From Pelagicoccus sp. SDUM812002 (GTDB lineage Bacteria; Verrucomicrobiota; Verrucomicrobiia; Opitutales; Opitutaceae): 64,000 nucleotides of DNA. Under the pieces are notes generated by a model. It saw nothing but the letters and a program-made list of their open reading frames with translations. It did no database searches and was not told the DNA's origin. Below are positions 28,491 through 36,268 of the stretch, piece after piece. The stretch covers positions 124,001-188,000 of the forward strand of contig NZ_JARXHX010000001.1 of assembly GCF_031127835.1 (NCBI RefSeq). The letters are read 5' to 3'. Position numbers and translations under genes: made by a program. Numbering within the stretch: the stretch's first letter is position 1; every line of letters begins with the position of its first letter.

Positions 28491-29651
28491 ATGCTAAGAA
28501 AACACATTTACAAAGCCATCTCGCCAGCCCTTTTGGCGGGGATCGCAATCACCACAACTAGCTGCGAGGAAGCTGAGAATGAAGCCGACGTACCGAGCCT
28601 TCACGAAGCGTTCGAAGGCTTGTTCTTAATCGGAGGAACTTTGAGCGACCGGATGATATTGGACACATCCGATCCTGGATATGCGATAGCGGAAAAGCAC
28701 TTCAACAGCCTTTCTCCAGAAAACTGCATGAAGTGGGGACGCATGAATCCCGAACCTAATGTTGAAAATTACGAATTGGCAGAAACCTTCGTGCGGTACG
28801 GAGCCGCGAATGACCAGGCGCTGGTAGGCCACACCTTATTCTGGCACAGCCAAACACCAGACTGGGTTTACAAGGATGAAGCTGGAAATGACCTGAGCCG
28901 CGAGGCCTTGCTCGCACGCATGAGAGAGCGCGCGACTCTCATGGCAGAGCGTTGGGGCGACGAAATTGTTTATTGGGACGTTGTAAACGAATCCATCATG
29001 GGTGACGGATCATGGCGCAAATCCAAGTACCAGCAAATCATTGGCGACGACTTCACCGAGCAAGCCTTCCGTATTGCCTCGGAAATTCTGCCTCCAAACG
29101 CCCAACTGCTCTACAACGACTACAGTATGACCGACGCGGGACGACGTGACGCAGTGGTCGCCATGGTTAAGGACTTTAAGGCGAAGGGCCTGCGCATCGA
29201 CGGAATCGGCATGCAAGGCCACTGGCTGATGGACTTCCCAGATACCAAAGATATAGCAGAGTCCATCCAAGCATTTGGCTCTACCGGCGTAAAAGTTCAC
29301 ATAACCGAACTCGATCTCGACCTCCTAGGCCGAGCTAGCTTCTTCGGAGCGGATGTCGACATCAGAGCCATCCAAGTAACGCCAGAGAACAACCCCTATC
29401 CCGACGGAGTGGCCCCTCCAGCTGAAGAAGAGCGATTCGCCAACCGGTACGGCGAAATCTTCGAGACACTCGTTGCAAACGCCGATCACATCGAGCGCGT
29501 CACCTTCTGGGGTATCACGGATAAGACCAGCTGGCTAAACCATTTTCCTGTAAGAGGACGCACCAATTTCGCACTCCTTTTTGACCGCCAATACCAACCG
29601 AAACCTGCCTTCTACCGCGTGCTTGAAACCGCGAAGAATCGCAAAGAATAA
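28491..29651 (+). CDS. Endo-1,4-beta-xylanase, GH10 family, lipoprotein
   Basis: The 386-aa protein has a lipoprotein-type signal (lipobox ITTTSC) and a single GH10 barrel. The acid/base Glu lies in DVVNES (Glu167) and the nucleophile in HITELDLDL (Glu273); GHTLFWHSQTPDW and WGITDKTSWL are also typical. It hydrolyses internal beta-1,4 bonds of xylan with retention, probably at the cell surface. The gene is followed after 19 nt by a thioredoxin-like gene; GH43 and a TonB receptor lie about 10 kb away. Confidence 0.95.
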   Translation: MLRKHIYKAISPALLAGIAITTTSCEEAENEADVPSLHEAFEGLFLIGGTLSDRMILDTSDPGYAIAEKHFNSLSPENCMKWGRMNPEPNVENYELAETFVRYGAANDQALVGHTLFWHSQTPDWVYKDEAGNDLSREALLARMRERATLMAERWGDEIVYWDVVNESIMGDGSWRKSKYQQIIGDDFTEQAFRIASEILPPNAQLLYNDYSMTDAGRRDAVVAMVKDFKAKGLRIDGIGMQGHWLMDFPDTKDIAESIQAFGSTGVKVHITELDLDLLGRASFFGADVDIRAIQVTPENNPYPDGVAPPAEEERFANRYGEIFETLVANADHIERVTFWGITDKTSWLNHFPVRGRTNFALLFDRQYQPKPAFYRVLETAKNRKE

Positions 29652-29670
29652 GCCTTCAACCCAACACCTC

Positions 29671-30804
29671 ATGTACCCCAAAAAGCTCATTTTCCTAATC
29701 GTTGCCCTTTGCTTCTCAGCGCTTGTTCATGCCGATGACTATCCTCAACCACTGGCACTGGGCTCAAGCGCGCCGGACTTCACCCTGCCAGGCGTGGGCG
29801 GCAACGACTGGTCGCTGAGCGACTTCTCAGACTCAGAGCTCTTACTAGTCATCTTCACCTGCAACCACTGTCCTACCGCTCAATACTACGAAGAACGTAT
29901 CAAAGCATTGGTGACAGACTACCAGGACAAAGGTGTGGCCTTGGTGGCGATTAGCCCCAACGACCCGCATTCCGTCCGGCTCGACGAGCTCGGCTGGGCA
30001 GTCCGTTCAGACTCCTTCGAAGAGATGAAAGTTCAGGCTGAGGAGCGTAATTACAACTTCCCTTACCTGTATGACGGCGATTCCGAATCTGTCTCGCGCC
30101 AATACGGCCCACTCGTAACCCCGCACGCCTTCCTCTTCGACGCAAACCGCAAGCTTCGCTACGTAGGAGCCATCGACGACTCCGAACGCGAGCAGCATGT
30201 ATCCACTCGTTACGTACGCGATGCCATGGATGCCCTCCTCGCAGGCGAGCAACCAGAGATCGCAAAAACGAAAGTGGTCGGTTGTTCCGTGAAATGGGCC
30301 GGCAAGGCTCATCTAGTGGACGAGTATATGAAAAAACTTGCCGCTCGCCCCGTTACGGTAGAACCAGCGGATGAGGCGGCGCTTTCGGCACTCCGCGCGA
30401 ATGAAGGCACTGAAGAAGAGCCAGCGAAATTTCGCCTGATCAACTTCTGGGCGACCTGGTGCGCTCCTTGCGTTGCGGAATTCGACGAATTCGTAGCCAT
30501 CGACCGCATGTACAGTCATCGCGAATTTGAGTTCATCTCCGTTTCCCTGAACCGGCCGGACGAAGAAAAAAGGGTCCTCGCTTTCCTCAAGAAAAAGCAA
30601 GCCGCCAACAAGAACCTTATTTTCGCTTCATCGAAACGCGAGCCTCTGATCAACGCCTTTAATCCGGAGTGGCAAGGAGTGGCTCCCTACACCGTGCTGA
30701 TCAATCCCGAGGGAGAGATCGTGCACAGCGAAGTTGGGACAATCGACCCAACCGCCTTGAAGCTTAAGATCGTCAGCGAGCTGAACGCTCGCAACCCTTG
30801 GTAA
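29671..30804 (+). CDS. Exported protein with two thioredoxin-like domains (redoxin + TlpA-like)
   Basis: I start at ATG 29671 (MYPKKLIFLIVALCFSALVHA), a clear signal peptide after the xylanase stop; an upstream in-frame codon would overlap the xylanase gene. The 377-aa product has an AhpC/TSA-like redoxin domain with CNHC (Cys64, Cys67) and a second thioredoxin domain with WATWCAPC (Cys264, Cys267). It should act as a periplasmic disulfide reductase, peroxidase or both. The tandem fusion is less common than single-domain TlpA proteins. Confidence 0.88.
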   Translation: MYPKKLIFLIVALCFSALVHADDYPQPLALGSSAPDFTLPGVGGNDWSLSDFSDSELLLVIFTCNHCPTAQYYEERIKALVTDYQDKGVALVAISPNDPHSVRLDELGWAVRSDSFEEMKVQAEERNYNFPYLYDGDSESVSRQYGPLVTPHAFLFDANRKLRYVGAIDDSEREQHVSTRYVRDAMDALLAGEQPEIAKTKVVGCSVKWAGKAHLVDEYMKKLAARPVTVEPADEAALSALRANEGTEEEPAKFRLINFWATWCAPCVAEFDEFVAIDRMYSHREFEFISVSLNRPDEEKRVLAFLKKKQAANKNLIFASSKREPLINAFNPEWQGVAPYTVLINPEGEIVHSEVGTIDPTALKLKIVSELNARNPW

Positions 30805-30828
30805 AAGGGCGCCGAGTCCAAGGTTTCG

Positions 30829-31266
30829 TTACTTTCGGTTCGAGAACTGAAGACTGTCAGGTGTGTACATCATTAGCTCGATAGCGTTTCCGTCCACGTC
30901 CTTGATCCATGCCTGATATGAATGATCGATTCCTTTCTTGGTCTCGGTCACTTCTACGCCCTTGCCAACTAGCTCGTTTCGCAGCGCTTCGATATCCGTT
31001 GTCTCGAAGCAGATGTGGCGGTAGTGGACGTTCGCGGCTTGCTTGAGCTCCACGGCCTCTCCTCCCCACTCTTGAACGGCTCCGACCTGATCGAATATCT
31101 CGACGAAGGTGTCGTTTCCACAATCCATGTACCAGCCAAAGGGCGTTCCACCATCGCTATTGTTCATTACAAAAGCGACGGGAAAACCGAGAATGTCCCG
31201 ATAGAAGGAGACCATTGCCTCCGCGTTTTCAGTAAAAAAGCAAACGTGAGCGAGTTGTTTTATCAT
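30829..31266 (-). CDS. VOC-family (glyoxalase-like) protein
   Basis: The 145-aa protein shows two beta-alpha-beta-beta-beta modules of the vicinal oxygen chelate fold: HVCFFTENAEAMVSFYRDIL ... FVEIF, and HYRHICFETTDIEALRNEL ... GNAIELMMY. Metal-ligand positions H, E, H, E (HVC, VEI, HIC, IEL) are all present, as in lactoylglutathione lyases. Substrate unknown. It follows the DUF3500 gene on the same strand after 27 nt. Confidence 0.9.
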   Translation of the reverse strand: MIKQLAHVCFFTENAEAMVSFYRDILGFPVAFVMNNSDGGTPFGWYMDCGNDTFVEIFDQVGAVQEWGGEAVELKQAANVHYRHICFETTDIEALRNELVGKGVEVTETKKGIDHSYQAWIKDVDGNAIELMMYTPDSLQFSNRK

Positions 31267-31293
31267 AAGTATTCTAGTTAATTCTGTCTAGGA

Positions 31294-32324
31294 TCAGTGA
31301 GTATGTTGGTGGCGATGTGCCCGAATTAAATCTTCGCCAAAGTCTCCTTCAAATTCACGCCAAACGCTGTGGATGTGGTTGTTTCGATTTTGCGTATTGT
31401 CGTACTCGATCAGAAAGCTCGCCCCTTGCAGGTAATAATAATTTCCCCGATCCCGATCAATCGGTCCCGCCCAACCGAAACGGATCGACTCCCATCCAGA
31501 GCGCTCGATACCGGCAATGGCTTCCTCACGAATGGCGTCCTTAGCCTTGAGCAAATAGCACTCGAGAAGTTGCCGCAGCAAAACCGCTGTTCTGTATTCA
31601 TTTCCCCATACGTGACACCTTCTACTGGCAAGGGTGATACCTCGCGATGAGCGCCGGTAAATATGTCCCAAGGAGCTTTGCTGTCGAAAACAGCTTTGTC
31701 TAATTGCTCATCTGTGAAGCTTTCCACGAGCTTGAAAGCGATGTCTTCCTCATTCGCGAGGGCCCGAAAACCTGTTCGTTCGGCCGTCTGGACTTCCGCC
31801 GGATTCGCGCCCAAGAAACGGGGCGACAGCGACACTCCCTGCCCTTCGATTATGGTTGCGTTGATAGAGATGTGATGTCCTTCGAAACGCCATCCCCAAT
31901 GTCCCGATTCAGGCGTCGCGAACAGGTACAGGTGATAGGCCTCAGGATCTCGAGCGAAGTGCCGTCCCGGCCCTTCCACCAGCCGTAGCACCCTTTCCAA
32001 ACTACGAATATTTTTGACAGTCTGCACACCTTGCTCGCTCAACCTTTCACTGATCAAAGCATATGCCAAAACCCGTTGGTCCCCACTCATCGCAGAAAGC
32101 AGCAAGCCTTTTCGTTGACGCGGAACGAAGTGCCAGTCTTTTCGCCGATCATCGAAGGGATGCTGAACTGACTCCGCTTGCGAGTCATCGATGCTCTGCA
32201 GAAAGGCGTTCGCCGCGGTACCCATTTTATCCGCCACCTCACTCACCTCGGCAACCAGCGCCTGACTCGTAAGAGCAAGTGCTAAAATCCAAGAGAGTAA
32301 GATACGACAAGGGGCCTGGGGCAT
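31294..32324 (-). pseudogene. DUF3500 protein, frameshifted
   Basis: The reading frame from ATG 32324 begins with a signal peptide (ILLSWILALALTSQALVAEV) and runs through typical DUF3500 sequence (GHWGWRFEGHHISINATII, SPRFLGANPAEV) to GEMNTEQR. It then leaves the family sequence. The family's C terminus (IRFGWAGPIDRDRGNYYYLQ, IEYDN, NHIHSVWREF.GDFGEDL) continues in the -1 frame and ends at 31294. Adding one G to the GG at 31584-31585 (minus strand, CAGCGGTTTTG) would restore QR-VLLRQLLE and a 343-aa protein. Either a real one-base deletion or a sequence error. The intact family is exported and of unknown function. Confidence 0.8.
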
Positions 32325-32377
32325 ACATCGACGCTAACACCCCGGTCTCGCGTTGAAACTAAAAAAGACGGCCTTAC

Positions 32378-33496
32378 CTAGTCCTGCCGAATTTGGCGAA
32401 ACTTGATATGCAACTCCGCCTCCAATTCCCTGATACGCTTGAAGTCACCCTTGGTGATGAACGCCATGGAGACGCCTTTGCGACCCGCTCGGGCCGTTCG
32501 TCCGCTGCGGTGCGTATAGTATTCGATCTGATCGGGGAGCTGGTGGTGAACCACGAACGCGAGGCCTTCCACATCGATTCCACGAGCTGAGACATCCGTT
32601 GAAACGAGAACCTCAGCACGGCCTTTGCGGAAAGCACGCATCACCTTGTCTCTATCCTTTTGCGAGAGATCGCCTTGCAAGGTAGCAACCTCGAAGCCAC
32701 GCTCTTCCAACTCCTTTGCGATGTTTTGCACACCCGCCTTGGAGCGGCAAAAGACAACTCCGGGACGACCCTTTTGAGCTTTGATGAAACGGGCGATTTC
32801 GTCGGGTTTTTCCTCGATCGTACAAACGGTGAACCAGTGGTCGATGTTCTTATTGACCGGGTTCTTCCGATCCACGGTTACGTGTTCAGCGTTGGGGGAG
32901 AGATAACGTTCGATGATCGCCTTGACGCCTTTCGGCATGGTAGCGGAAAATAGCCAAGTGTTGTTCGCGCCGCGGGTAAATTCGAGGATCTTGTTCAAGT
33001 CGTCCTTGAATCCTAGGCTTAGCATCTCGTCTGCTTCGTCTAAAACGAGAGTATCAATATTTGAGAGGTCGACAGCTTTGGCCTTCAACAAGTCGATCAG
33101 GCGCCCAGGTGTCGCTACAACAATATGAGTCGGGCGAGCCAACGCGGCTATTTGGCCCTCGATCTTTTCACCGCCCGCCACCGCTTCCGTGAAGATCTTA
33201 GTGGTATACTTTGTGTAATGGAAAAGTTGTTTGGCAATTTGCTTGGCGAGCTCGCGAGTCGGACTGAGCACAAGCGCCTGAACCTGGTTTTTCTTTGGAT
33301 CTATCTTCTGCAGCAAGGGCAGTCCGAACGCTGCCGTCTTACCGGTTCCAGTCTGGGCCTGGCCTACAAAGTCGCCATTGTTCTTGAGCAAATAGGGAAT
33401 GGTGAGCTCCTGAATCTCAGTCGGCTCGATTATGCCCTTCTCCTCGATCCCCTTAATCAGATCCGCTGCTACTCCTAATTCCTTAAATGTCTTCAT
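32378..33496 (-). CDS. DEAD-box RNA helicase
   Basis: The 372-aa protein has all core helicase motifs: Q motif near EPTEIQ, motif I AQTGTGKT, Ia PTRELAKQ, Ib TPGRLID, II VLDEADEM, III SATMP, IV VVFCRSKA, V RGIDVEG and VI HRSGRTARAG. It ends shortly after the second RecA domain and so lacks the long C-terminal RNA-binding tail of larger bacterial DEAD-box proteins. ATP-dependent RNA unwinding, perhaps in ribosome assembly or RNA turnover. Divergent from gtrA. Confidence 0.95.
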   Translation of the reverse strand: MKTFKELGVAADLIKGIEEKGIIEPTEIQELTIPYLLKNNGDFVGQAQTGTGKTAAFGLPLLQKIDPKKNQVQALVLSPTRELAKQIAKQLFHYTKYTTKIFTEAVAGGEKIEGQIAALARPTHIVVATPGRLIDLLKAKAVDLSNIDTLVLDEADEMLSLGFKDDLNKILEFTRGANNTWLFSATMPKGVKAIIERYLSPNAEHVTVDRKNPVNKNIDHWFTVCTIEEKPDEIARFIKAQKGRPGVVFCRSKAGVQNIAKELEERGFEVATLQGDLSQKDRDKVMRAFRKGRAEVLVSTDVSARGIDVEGLAFVVHHQLPDQIEYYTHRSGRTARAGRKGVSMAFITKGDFKRIRELEAELHIKFRQIRQD

Positions 33497-33636
33497 ATCG
33501 CGATTTAGCGGCGAGTAGATGGAGACGATGCACTTTTTGTCAAACTACGACCTCTGAGACGTTGCTGCAACAAGCGAGAGCCGTCCGAAAAAACCTTTGC
33601 ATCCGGCAGCCGCCCTCACTTAGTACCGAATTCTGG

Positions 33637-34059
33637 ATGGAGAGCCCCCGACAAATCGACGAATCGCCAAACACAGCTATGCAAGCCATTCGCTTCCTAA
33701 TTGTGAGCGGGATCTCCCTGTCGATCGATTACGGGGTGTACAGCATTCTAAGCCACTTCACGGCGTTGGACAGTTCGTGGGCTAAGCGCATCAGTTTCGC
33801 CTGTATCTTCGCTTGGGGATACTTTGCCCATAAGCATTTCACCTTCCGCAACCGAGGGTTCAGCGCGAGCGAACCCCTACGCTTCGGACTGCTCTACGTC
33901 ACCGGCTGGGTAATTAATAGCCTAGTTCACGACTATGCCGCCTCCAACCCGGATGCATCCACGCCGGCCTTTCTTGCCGCAACTTTCGTTTGGGCGTGCT
34001 GGAACTTCGTCGGGCAGAAGTACTTCGTTTTCCGCAGGCGGCAAATTGAAGAGGGATAG
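33637..34059 (+). CDS. GtrA-like membrane protein
   Basis: I start at ATG 33637; the open frame reaches back to the helicase start, but the upstream 50 codons read as low-quality sequence. The 140-aa product has four hydrophobic segments typical of GtrA (RFLIVSGISLSIDYGVYSIL, RISFACIFAWGYFAHKHFTF, LYVTGWVINSLV, FLAATFVWACWNFVGQKYFVF). The FxxNRxFTF-like and QKYFVF elements are hallmarks. GtrA proteins help flip or transfer polyprenol-linked sugars. Confidence 0.85.
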   Translation: MESPRQIDESPNTAMQAIRFLIVSGISLSIDYGVYSILSHFTALDSSWAKRISFACIFAWGYFAHKHFTFRNRGFSASEPLRFGLLYVTGWVINSLVHDYAASNPDASTPAFLAATFVWACWNFVGQKYFVFRRRQIEEG

Positions 34060-34154
34060 CGGCTTTCGACCCCGATAACCGCTACCCCTCAACTAGCGGT
34101 AGCATCTAGGGACCCAAACCAAAAGGTCCCCAAGAAATGTAAAACAAACGAAAT

Positions 34155-34235
34155 TTCCCCGTGTATAGTTGTCGAGACTGCCCCATCGTTAACCCTAAGT
34201 TCACGAACTTAGCAGCCTGAATAGAACACGGGGAA
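34155..34235. repeat. Nested inverted repeats (possible structured RNA or DNA element)
   Basis: The outer arms TTCCCCGTGT (34155-34164) and ACACGGGGAA (34226-34235) are perfect 10-bp complements. Inside them CTAAGTTC (34195-34202) and GAACTTAG (34205-34212) form a perfect 8-bp stem with a 2-nt spacer. The region would fold on either strand. Function unknown. Confidence 0.6.
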
Positions 34236-34292
34236 TGGCTGAAACTTATGGTCTAATTTCCGCATGACCAACTCCATTTGCGGTGCACTTGA

Positions 34293-34306
34293 TTCTATCT
34301 ATAGAA
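34293..34306. promoter_or_regulatory. Palindrome TTCTATCTATAGAA, possible protein-binding site
   Basis: Perfect 6-bp arms (TTCTAT/ATAGAA) around CT. A closely related 20-bp palindrome occurs at 36241-36260, on the other side of the beta-helix gene, sharing ATCTATAGAACG. A transcription-factor operator is a plausible reading; no regulator gene is adjacent. Confidence 0.4.
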
Positions 34307-34359
34307 CGCCCTATTGGAGGAGCAAAAGGCACATTCGTCATTGAGCTATGGTGGCAGCT

Positions 34360-36177
34360 TTACTCTGCGACTGGAAATGCGCCCGGGTGTCTCACGTCCT
34401 TCTTTTTCCAACCGAGAGCTTTCAACGCCTCACCTGGCAATTCGGCCGTCGAATCGAGGCCTACAAAATCCGGCATCAGTTCGAACCGATTCGTTTGCTT
34501 ACCCTGGAACATCGGCCCGTTGTAACCAACAAACCATTGGGAATCCCCCGAGAACTCTGGATAAAGCGCATGTAGATCTCCTGGGGTTTCAAGCAGCACT
34601 GAGTTTTCGTCGCTCGCAGAGGGGCTCCACTGGATGAGAGGTCCATGATTCGTGTAACCGTCTCGCACATACACATTGCCGTCGATAGCCACCGCCTGCG
34701 GGTCAGTTAACCGGTCCCGCAGAACCTCCCTCTGACGAAACTTCAATACAGGCCCATTGTGGGAATCGTCCGCGTAAAGGAGATTTCCCATAAATGCGTG
34801 GCCGTGGCGCTCTTCAACCTTCGGTCCACTCGCTGGATGCCAATCGAAATGGTCTCCCACGGCGCTGCGATCGGTGCGCTCGAACGTAACCGTACTGTTC
34901 ACCATGGTGTTCTGATAGACCCGAACACGTTCACTGTTCAGGACAAAAATTCCTTGAGGGCAGTCCACAAAGACGTTGCCCGTGCATATGGCTCCCTTCG
35001 AAATTTCGAAGAAAAAGCCATTATCGGTGTTTTGTATCCAATTGTTCACGAAAAGACCGTCCACATTGCCAACGTCATACCAGATACCACTCGAGTCTTC
35101 ATTGTCTATGATGAGGTTCTCCCGACACGTAACCCGGTAGCACTGATTGAAAATTTTGATCGCGGTCACATAGTACCCGGTGATCTTTTCCATATTGTTG
35201 TGAGTCACAATGTTCCGCTCGATGAGAACATCATTGGAGCTAAGGATAAAGAGACCTTCCGTACTGGTATGGCTCACCAAACAATTGCGAATCACTAAAC
35301 CGTCGCCACGGAAATAGCCACCCACTCGCGAGCAGTAGCTAAAGGTGCAATTTTCGAAAACTGATCCCACCACATCTTTGCCGTGATTGGATTCTGGAGA
35401 CACTTCCTCTGGATCGTAGCCCTCTATCTCGATTGCTCGATAAGCATACTGGGTGAAGATGATTCCTCTCACCTGCGGTCCAACCGTGCTCGGCTCCATG
35501 CCGTGAACCTCTTCAATCGTTCGGGTTAAGGCATTGTCGAAAGCAGTTATCTCGATGGTCTTCCCTTCAGGGTCCGTCGCTGTATAAACGAAACCTTCCT
35601 CGTAGTCTATGTAGAAGGATTCGGCATCGAGTTCCCCCGGCCAGCCTACCTGCTGGAGCATGCGACCATCCACGAAAACCATGTCGTTATTAAAGCGATA
35701 CAACGGTGTGCGAGCCGCTTCGCGGTGGCGGCGCCACCATGTTTCGGGCTTCATCGGGAAAAGCGTCTCCCACTTCGTCCGCCACAAGCCGTCACGCAAT
35801 GACTCCCAATCTTCGGCGACTGCAGTGCCTTTCACGATCGGCACTTCGTCCGCATAGGGTTGGATCACCAAACCTTGGTTGAAAACCAAATTCCCCGACC
35901 GATAGGTTCCTCCTCGCAAGACGAGTGCATCCCCGTCAACAGCTCTCGCGAACGCTGCTTCGATCGAGGTAGGCCTTTGAAGCGAGGTGCCCTCTGCCTC
36001 TTCGCTTCCCTCTGGTGCTACATAATAGATAGTCCCGTCGACAGCTGGCAGCTCGTAGTTCAAGCGCACCGGTCCATACGGGCCACCCGAAGGCTTTGCG
36101 AAAGCCAACACGGGAAGGCCAAGCGCTATTATGAACAGGAGTAAACGTCGAACTGGGGTTTTGGAAGTAGTAGACAT
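34360..36177 (-). CDS. Exported right-handed parallel beta-helix protein
   Basis: The 605-aa protein has a signal peptide (LLLFIIALGLPVLAFA) and then IYYVAPEGSEEAEGTS, the typical start of polysaccharide-lyase-like beta-helix proteins, followed by SIEAAFARAVDGDALVLRGG. Repeating strands with Asn ladders follow (NCTFSYCS, NCLVSHTS, LIERNIVTHNN, NNWIQNTDNG, GNVFVDCPQG). It likely acts on or binds an acidic polysaccharide, but no catalytic residues can be named with certainty. The gene is flanked on both sides by related palindromes. Confidence 0.82.
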   Translation of the reverse strand: MSTTSKTPVRRLLLFIIALGLPVLAFAKPSGGPYGPVRLNYELPAVDGTIYYVAPEGSEEAEGTSLQRPTSIEAAFARAVDGDALVLRGGTYRSGNLVFNQGLVIQPYADEVPIVKGTAVAEDWESLRDGLWRTKWETLFPMKPETWWRRHREAARTPLYRFNNDMVFVDGRMLQQVGWPGELDAESFYIDYEEGFVYTATDPEGKTIEITAFDNALTRTIEEVHGMEPSTVGPQVRGIIFTQYAYRAIEIEGYDPEEVSPESNHGKDVVGSVFENCTFSYCSRVGGYFRGDGLVIRNCLVSHTSTEGLFILSSNDVLIERNIVTHNNMEKITGYYVTAIKIFNQCYRVTCRENLIIDNEDSSGIWYDVGNVDGLFVNNWIQNTDNGFFFEISKGAICTGNVFVDCPQGIFVLNSERVRVYQNTMVNSTVTFERTDRSAVGDHFDWHPASGPKVEERHGHAFMGNLLYADDSHNGPVLKFRQREVLRDRLTDPQAVAIDGNVYVRDGYTNHGPLIQWSPSASDENSVLLETPGDLHALYPEFSGDSQWFVGYNGPMFQGKQTNRFELMPDFVGLDSTAELPGEALKALGWKKKDVRHPGAFPVAE

Positions 36178-36240
36178 ACTAAGACACTACACCCGAAGCC
36201 CAATCGTACGAAAATATTTTCACAATTTCGGGATTGGACG

Positions 36241-36260
36241 CCGTTCGATCTATAGAACGG
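36241..36260. promoter_or_regulatory. 20-bp near-palindrome upstream of the beta-helix gene
   Basis: CCGTTCGATCTATAGAACGG has perfect 6-bp outer arms and one inner mismatch. It lies just after the topB stop and about 64 bp upstream of the beta-helix start (minus strand), a suitable operator position. It shares ATCTATAGAACG with the site at 34293-34306. No T-run follows on the minus strand, so I do not call a terminator. Confidence 0.45.
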
Positions 36261-36268
36261 CCCCGCGT

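Larger units (their letters stand above)
34060..34359. other. Convergent intergenic interval rich in palindromes
   Basis: There is no gene in these 300 bp. The interval lies between the 3' ends of gtrA (+) and the beta-helix gene (-). It holds hairpin arms ACCGCTA/TAGCGGT (34078-34100), GGGACC/GGTCCC (34109-34130) and a nested pair of inverted repeats (34155-34235). A further palindrome lies at 34293-34306. None is followed by a clear T-run, so simple intrinsic terminators are not supported. Confidence 0.7.

Noticed and set aside
36241-36260. Palindrome after topB as intrinsic terminator
   Set aside because: No T-run follows on the minus strand; an operator reading fits better.
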